Assembly (NCBI GenBank): GCA_934359185.1
Contig: CAKRLE010000003.1
Location: 62,001 to 126,000 of the forward strand
Source of the DNA: an uncultured Lachnospira sp.
Lineage (GTDB): Bacteria > Bacillota > Clostridia > Lachnospirales > Lachnospiraceae
Direction: 5' to 3'
DNA length: 64,000 nucleotides
Below the pieces are notes generated by a model. The model did no database searches. It was not told the DNA's origin and saw only the letters and a program-made list of their open reading frames with translations. This document shows, piece by piece, positions 33,649 through 43,544 of this stretch. The position numbers and the translations under genes were made by a program. Position 1 is the stretch's first letter; every line of letters starts with the position of its first letter.

Positions 33649-34327
33649 TACCATCTATAATCTTACTTGCACGGCTCTTGGTAAGATTATCAATTGATTC
33701 TTCTATCGCAAGATTATGCTTTGCAAGAAGTGCAGTAAGATATCTTGTCTGTGCTTCTGTTATTGGAGAATCCTTCTTAACCGCATATACAAGCTGGACT
33801 GGCGATTCAAATCCCATATCGTCAGGCGCTATCTCATACATCTTATTATATAACTGCATGGCACTTACTGCATCATCATATGCCCTGTGTGAATGTCCTG
33901 GATTAATATCAAGCTGTCCACACAGATATTCCAGCCCCTTATGTGGCATATCAGGCAATACTCTTCTTGCCATCTTTAATGTATCAATTCCATCCTTATC
34001 AAATTTAAGCGAATTATTAACCGCTGCTTTCTTAATAAAGCTGTAATCAAATATTATATTATGTCCAAGCAGTGGCATCCCGCCTATAAACTCCAGTATT
34101 TCACCTATAATATCTGCTATAACAGGCTTTCCCTTGACATCCTCATTAGTTATTCCTGTAAGCTCAGTAATTCTCTCACTGATATTCATCTGTGGGTCAA
34201 TAAGTGTACTGTAACTGTCTACAATCTCACCATGCACAACTTTCGCCATTCCTATCTCTATAATCCTGTCAACAGATGGGTTAACGCCTGTTGTCTCCGT
34301 ATCAAGAGCTATGTACGAATTAATCAT
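33626..34327 (-). CDS. DnaQ-like 3'-5' exonuclease (DEDDh)
   Basis: This protein of 233 residues has the RNase T/DnaQ fold. Exo I has ALDTETTG (Asp9, Glu11), Exo II GHNIIFDYSF (Asp), and Exo III HRAYDDA (His, Asp), so all DEDDh residues are present. About 60 C-terminal residues after the exonuclease core have no clear family (ITEAQTRYLTALLAKHNL). It could proofread or repair DNA, or trim RNA. It lies 29 nt after the trmD stop on the same strand and converges with the hypothetical gene at 33043. Confidence 0.9.
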   Translation of the reverse strand: MINSYIALDTETTGVNPSVDRIIEIGMAKVVHGEIVDSYSTLIDPQMNISERITELTGITNEDVKGKPVIADIIGEILEFIGGMPLLGHNIIFDYSFIKKAAVNNSLKFDKDGIDTLKMARRVLPDMPHKGLEYLCGQLDINPGHSHRAYDDAVSAMQLYNKMYEIAPDDMGFESPVQLVYAVKKDSPITEAQTRYLTALLAKHNLAIEESIDNLTKSRASKIIDGIISQYGK

Positions 34328-34356
34328 TATGCCCTCTTTTCTATATTCCGTATTTC

Positions 34357-35070
34357 TTATACACTACTCTGTTCCGAATGTTCTTTTATATATTTCTCAT
34401 ACAGGTCTGGCCTGTACTTTTTAGTTCTTATAAGAGACTGTTCATGTCTCCACTGGTCAACTTTCGCATGATTACCAGATAACAGCACCTCCGGGACAGC
34501 CATTCCGTTATATACATCAGGTCTTGTATACTGCGGATATTCAAGCAGTCCATCCTCAAAGCTCTCTGTCACGGCAGATATATCATTATGCAGCACACCT
34601 GGTACAAGTCTTGACACAGCATCTATAACGACCATTGCCGCAAGTTCTCCACCAGTAAGAACATAATCACCAATAGAAACATAATCTGTTACAATTGTCT
34701 GCAATGCACGCTCATCAATTCCTTCATAATGTCCACATAAAATTACAAGGTCTTCTTCACCTGCAAAATCCTTTGCCATATTCTGGTTAAATGTATAACC
34801 AACCGGTGTCATATACACAACCCTTGGCTTCTTTCCAATTTTAGCCTCAAGTGTATCATATGCACGGCATACCGGGTCAGCGCTCATCACAAGCCCAGCT
34901 CCACCACCATATGGATAATCATCTACCTTAAGGTGTTTATCCTGTGTATAATCTCTTATATTGACAGCCTCTACCGATATAGTTCCCTTATCGATAGCCC
35001 TGCCAGTTATGCTTGTATTAATCCCATCAAGTATCATATCCGGGAAAAGTGTCAGAACATGAAAATTCAT
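34357..35070 (-). CDS. trmD: tRNA (guanine(37)-N1)-methyltransferase TrmD
   Basis: This is a complete SPOUT methyltransferase of 237 residues that makes m1G37 in tRNA and prevents frameshifting. Typical blocks are FHVLTLFPDM, DDYPYGGGAGLVM, YMTPVGYTFNQ, LCGHYEGIDERA and DYVLTGGELAAMVVID. GGAGA lies about 10 nt before the ATG. The usual neighbours rpsP, rimM and rplS are missing. Here it lies between an SGNH-fold protein and a DnaQ-type exonuclease. Confidence 0.97.
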   Translation of the reverse strand: MNFHVLTLFPDMILDGINTSITGRAIDKGTISVEAVNIRDYTQDKHLKVDDYPYGGGAGLVMSADPVCRAYDTLEAKIGKKPRVVYMTPVGYTFNQNMAKDFAGEEDLVILCGHYEGIDERALQTIVTDYVSIGDYVLTGGELAAMVVIDAVSRLVPGVLHNDISAVTESFEDGLLEYPQYTRPDVYNGMAVPEVLLSGNHAKVDQWRHEQSLIRTKKYRPDLYEKYIKEHSEQSSV

Positions 35071-35087
35071 ACGCTAATGTTCTCCGT

Positions 35088-35954
35088 CTATTTTGCTAAA
35101 TCAGCAATTCCATTAAGAAGGAATGGATAATAGCTGTTAGTAAGATTAATTCCATTACCTGTACATTCTGTCTTCATATATCCACTGTCATCCTTATACG
35201 CAGATGCAACATCTATATATGTGTACTTGCCTGTAGCAGCTTTCTGCTCTATAAGCTTATTCGCTGTATCAATATATGACTGCTTAACATTAATAGACTT
35301 TTTATTTTCATATGCGCTTGTTATAGGTGTAATAGAAAGTACATATACCTTAGCCGAGCTGTTACTCTTATGTATAGCCTCTACAATTGATACAATATGA
35401 TCAGATAATGCTTCTTCTTTAATTGTTCCATAATTAGCATCATTATGTCCAACCATTATAAACACCTTAGATGGATTATTAGCCATTGCTGCACTTACAT
35501 AATCTTCAAGCTTTGCGCTGGTAGCATTGACATTGCCATATACATTATCAAGATACCCATAACCTGCAATACCTGATATAACCGAATCACCTAAGAATAC
35601 TGTTCCATTATAGAAATCTTTCTTAGTAAACTGCTCTGCACTGGCTGAACCTGCAAGCTTGAGTGTACTTCCTGCAGCTGCCTGCGTTGTTGTCTGTTCC
35701 TGTGCTGCCGTAGTCTGCTGCGCTGCTGTAGTTGTCTGCAGTTCATTATTCTGTGTCTGCGAAGCTGTTGTTGTTATATTATCAGCAACATCATTATTAT
35801 TCTTATTACCTGTTATATTCTTAACTGCTACAGTTCCTGCTATGATAACAACAATCACAACGCCTGCAATAATACATAACATTCTGTACTTATTCCATAA
35901 TCTCATCTTTTTGTTTATTTTAATCTGTGACTTGGTCTCTTTATTATTACTCAT
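35088..35954 (-). CDS. Membrane-anchored SGNH-fold protein, likely inactive
   Basis: This 288-residue protein has a basic cytoplasmic N-terminus, one TM helix (about 26-46), a Thr/Gln-rich linker (about 60-95, repeated TTT and QQT) and an extracellular SGNH domain. Block I is VFLGDSVISG with Ser124, and the Asn of block III lies in MVGHNDANYG. Block V, normally D-G-x-H, reads GNGINLTNSYYPFLLNG, so both catalytic Asp and His are Asn. The fold is clear, but hydrolysis through the usual triad is doubtful. It starts 15 nt after the GH13 gene stop and precedes trmD. Confidence 0.85.
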   Translation of the reverse strand: MSNNKETKSQIKINKKMRLWNKYRMLCIIAGVVIVVIIAGTVAVKNITGNKNNNDVADNITTTASQTQNNELQTTTAAQQTTAAQEQTTTQAAAGSTLKLAGSASAEQFTKKDFYNGTVFLGDSVISGIAGYGYLDNVYGNVNATSAKLEDYVSAAMANNPSKVFIMVGHNDANYGTIKEEALSDHIVSIVEAIHKSNSSAKVYVLSITPITSAYENKKSINVKQSYIDTANKLIEQKAATGKYTYIDVASAYKDDSGYMKTECTGNGINLTNSYYPFLLNGIADLAK

Positions 35955-35969
35955 GTGTTTACCACCTTT

Positions 35970-38081
35970 CTATATCTTGCAAAGTACAATAGCAGACTGT
36001 CTTCTAAGGCCAATTGAAATCCATCCTTCACTGACAGAATAATCCAGTCTCTGTGTGCTGTATCCTCCATCATAAGTAGCAAATATCTGCTCCATATCAT
36101 TATCCTGTGTAACACCAATCTCCCACACAGGAATCGATACACGTCTCTCGTCATCAGAATTATTAACAATAACGACTATTGCTTCATCCTTGTTAAATCT
36201 TCCATAACATATAAGATTATAATCTGCAAGTAATGACTTATAAGACCCCGTCGTGAGAACTTTATAATTCTTATGCAGTTCTATAATATCACGATGAAAT
36301 CTTATTAATTCCTCGTCCTCATTTCCCCAAGGGTATGTTCTTCTGTTATCCGGATCTGTCCATCCACAGACTCCAGCCTCATCTCCATAATATATAGTTG
36401 GAGCTCCAGGCCATGTCATCTGTACAACCACAGCCTCCATCAACACTGACTTATCTATATTCTCTGACGCTTTCTCTGGTCCAACGGATGCAGTCCTTCC
36501 TACAATATGATTAGTTCTTGTAAGAAATCTTGAATGATCATGGTTAGACAGTTCATTCATTGCTGAATACACCGCCTGGCTTCCCATTCTTGACATATTG
36601 TGATGCATTGCTCCAAAGAAATTGCCAGCATTACCCAGCATATCCTGTCTGAATTCGTCAGAATGCTTTTCCATTCCTGTCAAAAACCATGTCAATGGTT
36701 CCATAAATGCATCATAATTCATTATGGTATCCCATTCACCACCACTCAGCCAGTTATGACAGTCTCCATAATGTTCAGCAAGAATAACCGCATTCGGATT
36801 AGCTTCCTTAACAGCCGTTCTGAACCTCTTCCAGAACTTGTGATTGTACTCCTCACTGTATCCAAGGTCTGCTGCAACATCCAGTCTCCATCCATCTACA
36901 TTATAAGGTGCAGACACCCATTTTCTGCCTATATTAATTATATAATCTTCTAATTTTCTGGAATCCTCATAATTAAGCTTAGGAAGCGTATCATGTCCCC
37001 ACCAGCCATCATATGAGCCATTATCTGGCCACTGGTCGCTATAAAACTTAAAGAAATCATGATATGGGCTCTCATACTTTTCATATGCCCCCGCCTCATA
37101 ATTTTCTTTAGAATTACTATATATATGTTCCCGATCCAGCCACTTGTTAAATGATCCGCAATGATTGAATACGCCATCTATTATAACTTTCATTCCTCGT
37201 CTGTGTATCTCTTCAACAAGTCTGGCAAAAAATTCATTGCTGGCATCAAGATTTTTCTTATTTGTAACTCTGTTGATATATCGTGTCGCATGTGTATTAT
37301 CCATGTCGCCATCAGAAAGAAGTTCTCCCTCGTCATCAACAATTTTCCCAAAATGTGGATCAATATAATCATAATCCTGTATATCATACTTATGATTAGA
37401 TGGCGATACAAATAAAGGATTAAAATATATAACTTCAATCCCTAAATCCTGCAGATAATCAAGCTTATCCCATACTCCCTGAAGGTCTCCACCATAAAAT
37501 TCCCTGACACCCATGGCAGCCGGATACTTATTCCAGTCCTTTACACGTGTCACATGCTCTCCAATATAACTATACTCATCATCTAACACATCATTACTGC
37601 TGTCACCACTACAGAATCTATCCACAAATATCTGGTACATAACAGCGCCATTAACCCACTCTGGGACTTTATGTCCAGGGAATATCTGAAAATTATAGTA
37701 TGGATTTAACTCCTTGGCAGCGCCTATCTGGTTGTAATAATACACAACCCCTCTGGCAGCTTCCACTTTAAAATAATAAGATACCGGATTCTCACCAACT
37801 TCTATTGAAGCTTCATAATAATCAAAGTACTCATCCTTATCTACACGTTCCATCGCATATTCTTCATTATCAACGTAGACATATGCTTTATCTATATTAA
37901 ATTTACCTGTTCTTAATCTGAGTCTGACAGTATCCCACGGATCACATTCTGGCGGTATCCTGTAATCCTTTGTTGCATCAGAATACAACGCCCTTGGTTT
38001 AATAACAGGGCGCGAATTGCACATGTATAATAACTTTTTCTCATTAGCATCAAGAGAATTGACCCACTTAACTATCTTCAC
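35970..38081 (-). CDS. GH13 alpha-amylase family (neopullulanase/cyclomaltodextrinase type)
   Basis: This cytoplasmic glycosidase has about 703 residues and no signal peptide. An N-terminal CBM34-like beta domain (to about 140) is followed by the GH13 barrel. Motif II GWRLDVAAD has the nucleophile Asp (about 399), motif III ILAEHYGD the acid Glu (about 434), and motif IV ELSNHDHSRF the third Asp. The architecture matches enzymes that open cyclodextrins and split maltodextrins or pullulan inside the cell. The start is uncertain. The GTG at 38081 has TGAGG 6 nt upstream, while the ATG at 38093 and the GTG at 38120 have none. A terminator hairpin lies upstream, so it has its own promoter. Confidence 0.92.
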   Translation of the reverse strand: MKIVKWVNSLDANEKKLLYMCNSRPVIKPRALYSDATKDYRIPPECDPWDTVRLRLRTGKFNIDKAYVYVDNEEYAMERVDKDEYFDYYEASIEVGENPVSYYFKVEAARGVVYYYNQIGAAKELNPYYNFQIFPGHKVPEWVNGAVMYQIFVDRFCSGDSSNDVLDDEYSYIGEHVTRVKDWNKYPAAMGVREFYGGDLQGVWDKLDYLQDLGIEVIYFNPLFVSPSNHKYDIQDYDYIDPHFGKIVDDEGELLSDGDMDNTHATRYINRVTNKKNLDASNEFFARLVEEIHRRGMKVIIDGVFNHCGSFNKWLDREHIYSNSKENYEAGAYEKYESPYHDFFKFYSDQWPDNGSYDGWWGHDTLPKLNYEDSRKLEDYIINIGRKWVSAPYNVDGWRLDVAADLGYSEEYNHKFWKRFRTAVKEANPNAVILAEHYGDCHNWLSGGEWDTIMNYDAFMEPLTWFLTGMEKHSDEFRQDMLGNAGNFFGAMHHNMSRMGSQAVYSAMNELSNHDHSRFLTRTNHIVGRTASVGPEKASENIDKSVLMEAVVVQMTWPGAPTIYYGDEAGVCGWTDPDNRRTYPWGNEDEELIRFHRDIIELHKNYKVLTTGSYKSLLADYNLICYGRFNKDEAIVVIVNNSDDERRVSIPVWEIGVTQDNDMEQIFATYDGGYSTQRLDYSVSEGWISIGLRRQSAIVLCKI

Positions 38082-38174
38082 AATAATCCTCATTTCTATG
38101 CATACTATATATACGCACACTAATTTTATAACGAAACGCCTGTCAAGGTCAAGCGATTCCTATATGAATAAAGG

Positions 38175-38202
38175 AAAAGGACAGCCATACGGCTGTCCTT
38201 TT
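38175..38202. terminator. Bidirectional hairpin terminator downstream of ftsH
   Basis: AAAAGGACAGCC (38175-38186) and GGCTGTCCTTTT (38191-38202) form a 12-bp stem with a 4-nt loop and A/T tracts on both sides. It is a second stop signal after the one at 38305-38341. The rest of 38121-38403 shows no gene. Confidence 0.85.
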
Positions 38203-38304
38203 CGAGAAGGTATTTCACTTATTATGGGGTGTAGCAAAATATATAATGTATTGGGGGTTTTTACATTAATTATAATATCATTACCGCAACCATAAGTGTT
38301 GCCA

Positions 38305-38341
38305 AAAATGCACAAGTTTTATATTAATTATTGTGCATTTT
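38305..38341 (-). terminator. Terminator of ftsH
   Basis: AAAATGCACAA (38305-38315) and TTGTGCATTTT (38331-38341) are perfect arms. On the minus strand the hairpin ends in CATTTTTGG. It lies 63 nt beyond the ftsH stop. Confidence 0.7.
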
Positions 38342-38403
38342 GCACAATCTGTTATTCGTATACCAAAACAATAGTCTAGTAAGTTGCTAGGAATTATTAT
38401 AAC

Positions 38404-40245
38404 TTAGAGATAACTCTTTATATCTTTGCCATCAAACAAAGCCTCAAACTCTTCTCTTGTTATCTTTTCTTTTTCAAGAAGCAGCTCTGCCGATTTATCA
38501 AGTACATCTCTATAATCAGATATAATTTTCTTTGCTTTCTCATAACAGCCACTAATTATATCTCTTACCTCATTATCAATCTCCGAGGCAATATTTTCGC
38601 CATATGATCTTGTATGTCCAAAATCTCTTCCTATAAATACCTCTTCACTATCATTATCATAATTGATAAGTCCAAGCTTAGATGAGAATCCATACTTAGT
38701 AACCATATCTCTCGCTGTAGCTGTTGCCTGCTTGATATCCTGTGAAGCACCTGTTGTTATATCATCAAACACCAATTCCTCTGCCACACGTCCACCGAGA
38801 CTTACGATTATATCCTGAAGCATCTTGCCCTTGGTATTAAACATTTCATCTTTTTCAGGAAGCGGCATTGTATATCCTGCAGCGCCCATTCCTGTAGGTA
38901 TTATAGATACCGCATGCACAGGTCCTACATCTGGAAGCACATGGAAAAGAATTGCATGTCCTGACTCGTGGAACGCTGTTATCTTCTTTTCCTTCTCAGA
39001 TATAACCTTGCTCTTTCTCTCTGTACCTATTCCAACCTTAATAAACGCCCTGCTGACATCATCATTGCATATAAATCTTCTCTTAGCCCTCGCAGCATTA
39101 ATAGCAGCTTCATTAAGAAGATTTTCAAGATCAGCACCTGTAAATCCAACCGTCGTCCTTGCAAGCGCATCAAGATCAACATCATCACCAAGCGGTTTCT
39201 TAGCCGCGTGAACATTAAGTATCTCAAGTCTTCCCTTAACGTCAGGTCTTCCAACCGCAATCTTTCTGTCAAATCTTCCTGGTCTTAAAATAGCCGGGTC
39301 AAGAATATCAACTCTGTTAGTTGCCGCCATAACGATAATTCCCTCATTCACCGAGAAACCATCCATCTCTACAAGCATCTGGTTAAGTGTCTGCTCACGC
39401 TCATCATGTCCGCCACCCATACCAGTTCCTCTTCTTCTGGCAACAGCATCAATCTCATCAATAAACACAATACATGGTGCATTCTTCTTAGCATCTTCAA
39501 ATAAATCTCTTACTCTCGAAGCACCAACACCAACAAACATTTCTACGAAATCAGAACCTGATATCGTAAAGAATGGCACACCTGCCTCTCCAGCAACTGC
39601 CTTTGCAAGAAGTGTCTTACCTGTTCCCGGAGGACCTGTTAAAATAACGCCTTTAGGAATACGCGCCCCGAGTTCTGTATATTTAGAAGGAGCTCTCAGA
39701 AAATCAACTATCTCCTCAAGTTCCTCTTTCTCTTCCTCAAGTCCCGCTACATTTTTGAATGTAACCTGATTATCTGCCCCATTCATAAGTCTGGCTCTGC
39801 TCTTGCCAAAATTCATCATCTTGGAATTGCTTCCACCACCCGCCTGTCTGCTTGTAAACATTATTATAAGCATAACAACTGCTATGGATATACCGGCTGT
39901 GACAATCACGATAAGCCATACATTCTGTCTTTTAACATCTGACATTGTATAAGTTATGCCATTATCATTAAGCAGCTCCTGATCTTTATTGACATCAGAC
40001 GAATATACAACCTTAGTAGTGTTGTTATCCTTGAGTTCAACATAAAGTTTACCTGTCGGAACTTCTGCATTCTGCATGATTGTCACTTTACTTATATTCT
40101 TATCAATCAGATCCTGATAATATGAACTATAACTATATCCGCTGGTCGCTGCCCTTGAACCCGATGTAGCCATATATATCACCATAAACACCAGCAGAAC
40201 AGCTATATACATACCTATTCCACCAGATTTTCTCTTAGTTTCCAT
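38404..40245 (-). CDS. ftsH: ATP-dependent zinc metalloprotease FtsH
   Basis: This membrane AAA+ protease of 613 residues degrades misfolded membrane proteins and selected regulators. It has TM1 (about 10-27), an external domain, TM2 (about 110-130), Walker A GPPGTGKT (204-211), Walker [15 protein letters not shown] ([11 protein letters not shown]) and the M41 zinc site HESGH (426-430). It is the last gene of the conserved spoIIE-tilS-hpt-ftsH order, 46 nt after hpt, and is followed by two hairpin terminators. Confidence 0.98.
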   Translation of the reverse strand: METKRKSGGIGMYIAVLLVFMVIYMATSGSRAATSGYSYSSYYQDLIDKNISKVTIMQNAEVPTGKLYVELKDNNTTKVVYSSDVNKDQELLNDNGITYTMSDVKRQNVWLIVIVTAGISIAVVMLIIMFTSRQAGGGSNSKMMNFGKSRARLMNGADNQVTFKNVAGLEEEKEELEEIVDFLRAPSKYTELGARIPKGVILTGPPGTGKTLLAKAVAGEAGVPFFTISGSDFVEMFVGVGASRVRDLFEDAKKNAPCIVFIDEIDAVARRRGTGMGGGHDEREQTLNQMLVEMDGFSVNEGIIVMAATNRVDILDPAILRPGRFDRKIAVGRPDVKGRLEILNVHAAKKPLGDDVDLDALARTTVGFTGADLENLLNEAAINAARAKRRFICNDDVSRAFIKVGIGTERKSKVISEKEKKITAFHESGHAILFHVLPDVGPVHAVSIIPTGMGAAGYTMPLPEKDEMFNTKGKMLQDIIVSLGGRVAEELVFDDITTGASQDIKQATATARDMVTKYGFSSKLGLINYDNDSEEVFIGRDFGHTRSYGENIASEIDNEVRDIISGCYEKAKKIISDYRDVLDKSAELLLEKEKITREEFEALFDGKDIKSYL

Positions 40246-40291
40246 CCTCTATTTTGCCTCCTTATTGTTTCTTCAATACTGCCAGATATTA

Positions 40292-40816
40292 TTACAGATG
40301 AAGAACACCTATATATGGCAGATTTCTGTATTTCTGGTCATAGTCAAGTCCATAACCAACAACAAACTCATCCGGTATAATAAATCCATTATAATCAACA
40401 TCTACATCAGCTGTTCTTCTGTCTGGCTTATCAAGCAGCGTACACACCTTTAACGTCTTAGGATTTCTTTCTTGCAGCATTGGAACAAGGCGCGACAATG
40501 TGTTGCCTGAATCAACAATATCCTCAATAATAACAACGTTATCTCCAGCAATATCCTCATCAAGATCTTTCTTTACCTTGAGTGTTCCGCTTGAAGCTGT
40601 CCCACTTCCATAACTTGAAACCTGCATAAAATCAAATAAAACAGGGACCGTCAGTCTCTTTGCAAGTTCGCATGTAAATATAACGCTTCCCTTTAAAATG
40701 CATACCAGTTTAACTGTCTCGCCTTCAAAATCTTTGCTTATCTGCTCTGCAAGCTCTGCTATTCTTGCGTTAATTTTGTCTTCTGATATCAACACACTAA
40801 TATTTTCCTGACTCAT
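40292..40816 (-). CDS. hpt: Hypoxanthine phosphoribosyltransferase
   Basis: This purine salvage enzyme of about 174 residues converts hypoxanthine (and guanine) with PRPP to IMP or GMP. The PRPP loop is VVIIEDIVDSGNTL, and a SSYGSGTASSG loop and a C-terminal FVVGYGLDY are present. The ATG at 40816 (MSQENI) has GGAGG 8 nt upstream. An earlier ATG at 40834 overlaps the tilS stop but has no such site. The position between tilS and ftsH is widely conserved in Firmicutes. Confidence 0.96.
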   Translation of the reverse strand: MSQENISVLISEDKINARIAELAEQISKDFEGETVKLVCILKGSVIFTCELAKRLTVPVLFDFMQVSSYGSGTASSGTLKVKKDLDEDIAGDNVVIIEDIVDSGNTLSRLVPMLQERNPKTLKVCTLLDKPDRRTADVDVDYNGFIIPDEFVVGYGLDYDQKYRNLPYIGVLHL

Positions 40817-40830
40817 ATCATTATCCTCCG

Positions 40831-42261
40831 TCAATAAACACTTATTCTAAGTACTTTCTGCGTTTCATCTGTAACCAAAAACTGCTGGTATCTCCTGATG
40901 CCAACAGCCCATACCACATCAGAGCCAGCCGCCAGCATTAAAATGTCTTTTCTTCTCTCTGATGGTATCTTTCTATCAATCAGCTCCTGTTTTAACTTTC
41001 TGGCATGTCCATCCACATCTATAATGCATCTGTCTCCAGCTTTACGATGCCTAAAAACAGGATTACATTTAATCATATCATAATCAAAGTATTTAGTATA
41101 GTCATTATCATTTAATTTAATTAAATCTTTATTCTCAATAACTTCCCATTCAACTTTCGATTTTCCACAATACACACAACAAGGCAGGACTATCTCCCCT
41201 GCATGTTTACCCATCACATCCAATCCTATCTCAAAATCATCCCTATCCGAAGTATGCTCAAAAACACCAGCTTCACATATCATCACGCCATCAGACACCT
41301 TGCGCGCAATCACTCCTGCTGGAAGATTTATGCTTTTTCCATTCTCCATTCCAAACAGTTTAAATGTATCTTCTATATGAACCCTGTACAGATTGACAAT
41401 ATCGCCATGAATATATGAATATGCTTTTTTGATAAGATTCCTGACAATCAGTCCGCTATAATCATCCTCAACAGACTCTGCACCTATAACCACATCTCTT
41501 TCATTATAATGTACATACATTTTCTCTGCTTTATCAGTCATATAAGCAATATAATCAAGATATTCTGCCACATCATCTGACATATTGTTAACTGCCTGCT
41601 TAAACTGCGGATTAATCTTTTCGATAGCTGGTATAATACAGTTGCGCACCATATTTCTTGTATATCCATTATCCATATTAGTGCTGTCGGTAACAAATGA
41701 AATGGCTCTGCCGCCCAGGTACTTCTCTATATCCATTCTTGACACACACAGCAGTGGTCTTATTATATCTCCCGCAACCGGTCTCATACCCGCAAGCCCA
41801 TCAACACTGCTGCCTCTTATCATATGCATAAGAACAGTCTCAGCCTGGTCATCCATATGATGTGCTACAGCAATCCTTGTGTGTGCAGTATCAAGCTGCG
41901 CAGCAGTCTTTCTGAAGCACTCATACCGGGCAATTCTTCCAGCGGTCTCCTCACTAACCCCCCTCTGCTTTGCCATATCTGGAATGTCAAGCCTGTATAC
42001 TATGAATTTTATTCCAAGATTGTCAGCCACACTTTTTGCAAACGCCTCGTCGCGCTCCGCTTCTTCTCCCCTTATTCCATGATTAATATGCACAGCAGTA
42101 ATTGATATGCTGCCATATTTATCCGCATGTAACCTTACAATCTCTGCAAGTGCATTGATAAGGCATACCGAATCTGCTCCTCCTGACAATCCAACAACTA
42201 TATTATTACAGTTATCAAGCATATTATATTCGTCTATATAATTTAATATTTTTCTAATCAT
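40831..42261 (-). CDS. tilS: tRNA(Ile)-lysidine synthetase TilS
   Basis: This cytoplasmic enzyme of 476 residues changes C34 of tRNA-Ile(CAU) to lysidine so that it reads AUA codons. The PP-loop SGGADS is at 26-31, and HINHGIRGEEAERDE and AHHMDDQAETVLM are typical of the N-terminal domain. The C-terminal part (about 400-476, RHRKAGDRCIID, KIPSERR) is the TilS C-domain. It starts 15 nt after the stop of the SpoIIE-type phosphatase gene. Confidence 0.96.
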   Translation of the reverse strand: MIRKILNYIDEYNMLDNCNNIVVGLSGGADSVCLINALAEIVRLHADKYGSISITAVHINHGIRGEEAERDEAFAKSVADNLGIKFIVYRLDIPDMAKQRGVSEETAGRIARYECFRKTAAQLDTAHTRIAVAHHMDDQAETVLMHMIRGSSVDGLAGMRPVAGDIIRPLLCVSRMDIEKYLGGRAISFVTDSTNMDNGYTRNMVRNCIIPAIEKINPQFKQAVNNMSDDVAEYLDYIAYMTDKAEKMYVHYNERDVVIGAESVEDDYSGLIVRNLIKKAYSYIHGDIVNLYRVHIEDTFKLFGMENGKSINLPAGVIARKVSDGVMICEAGVFEHTSDRDDFEIGLDVMGKHAGEIVLPCCVYCGKSKVEWEVIENKDLIKLNDNDYTKYFDYDMIKCNPVFRHRKAGDRCIIDVDGHARKLKQELIDRKIPSERRKDILMLAAGSDVVWAVGIRRYQQFLVTDETQKVLRISVY

Positions 42262-42276
42262 ATGCCGATTATATTA

Positions 42277-43383
42277 TCATTTTTCATAAGTGTCAAACAA
42301 TCCCAGCACAAGCACCGTCATATCATCAGATGGCTTGTCATCATTATACTTCAATGATTTTCTCATTATCTCTTCTGCCATAGCCGCCGGTTTCTTTACA
42401 GCTATTTCATTGATAATTGACGCCATCTTTTCTTCTTTCTCGACTCCTGGTATATTATCAAGAATTCCATCACTTATCATGACTACATAATCACCATCAT
42501 ATAATTTCTTGGTTACACAATCAAAGTCAACTTTTTCAAGAACACCTATTGGAAGCGTTGTAGATTTAATAATCTCACACATATTTTCTCTTTTAATAAA
42601 TGTTGCAGCAGCCCCCATTTTAATGCATGACAACACCCCTGCATCACAATCTATAACACTCATATCCATAGTAACCGGATTAAGCCCTTTCCCACTTCCT
42701 GATATGTATGCCGCATTCACAAGATCAAGAGCTGCTTTCTCCTTGAATCCTGCCTCTATACAATTTTCCATAAGTTCTATAACAATCCTGCTCTCAGCAA
42801 ACGCCTTCTTGCCGCTTCCCATTCCATCAGCTATCGCAGCTGTTGTCTTTCCACATTCAAGACGCGATATAAGGAAATTATCCCCATTGAATTTGCTTAT
42901 CCCCTTTCCTCTGCGTGCCACGCCAGACAGCATTTTAAATCTTGCCTCTCTTATAAAAAGATAGTGTCTGAACTCATCAGTAATCAATGTTTCTGCACTT
43001 CCTGGAATATAGTAATCCTGTCCAAGAACATCCTTTAATACAGTAACAATTTTTCTTGCGCTCACGCATGTTTTGCCAAGTGTTCTCGCACTAAGTGCAA
43101 GTTGTGCCACTCCATTTTCCCCATAAATCATTGTTATATTTTTAACTCTCACACCTGCAAGAAGGCATTTTCTCACAAGCTCCCTCGCCTTATCCTTATC
43201 TATATCTTCCGAATACAGATTAACATTAACACATTCTTCTAACACATCCGCAACAAGAAGAAGCTGTCCTGAAATTCCAGTTGTTTCATAATACGTCTCG
43301 CCAAGTCTGCGGAACGTCTTTGCCGTTTCCTCAATTTTGCCAAATGAATATTCAAGCGCATACTTTTTTACATCATCCTTCAT
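42277..43383 (-). CDS. SpoIIE-type PP2C phosphatase without membrane domain
   Basis: This soluble protein of about 368 residues matches only the regulatory-linker and phosphatase parts of SpoIIE. PP2C metal-binding Asp residues are in AIADGMGSG, VVMISDGILDNI and KPSDDMTVLVLG. A normal SpoIIE has about 800 residues with ten N-terminal helices, and no such segment lies upstream. The ATG at 43383 has AAAGG about 10 nt upstream; a longer TTG start is unlikely. Its position before tilS is the classical spoIIE locus. Dephosphorylation of SpoIIAA in the cytosol, or a role outside sporulation, are both possible. Confidence 0.88.
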   Translation of the reverse strand: MKDDVKKYALEYSFGKIEETAKTFRRLGETYYETTGISGQLLLVADVLEECVNVNLYSEDIDKDKARELVRKCLLAGVRVKNITMIYGENGVAQLALSARTLGKTCVSARKIVTVLKDVLGQDYYIPGSAETLITDEFRHYLFIREARFKMLSGVARRGKGISKFNGDNFLISRLECGKTTAAIADGMGSGKKAFAESRIVIELMENCIEAGFKEKAALDLVNAAYISGSGKGLNPVTMDMSVIDCDAGVLSCIKMGAAATFIKRENMCEIIKSTTLPIGVLEKVDFDCVTKKLYDGDYVVMISDGILDNIPGVEKEEKMASIINEIAVKKPAAMAEEIMRKSLKYNDDKPSDDMTVLVLGLFDTYEK

Positions 43384-43481
43384 TAACACCACACCTTTCT
43401 GCAATATTATAATTCTGCATTATAGCGTGTATACTATAAAAAAAATGTCGTTTTAAAGCACAAACTGCATATTACAAAAAA

Positions 43482-43520
43482 ACGGACATGAGACTACTAT
43501 CACAACAGTCTCATGTCCGT
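43482..43520 (-). terminator. Terminator after divIC
   Basis: ACGGACATGAGACT (43482-43495) and AGTCTCATGTCCGT (43507-43520) form a perfect 14-bp stem. On the minus strand it is followed by TTTTTTTG. It separates the hup/yab/divIC group from the spoIIE-tilS group. Confidence 0.92.
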
Positions 43521-43544
43521 AAAACATTATAAAATTAATTCTTC

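Noticed and set aside
36000..37438. Several short open frames inside the GH13 gene
   Set aside because: They lie in other frames of a strongly conserved enzyme and have low-complexity translations.
43440..43460. Spo0A box upstream of the SpoIIE-type gene
   Set aside because: TGTCGTT differs from TGTCGAA at two positions and the promoter spacing is unclear.
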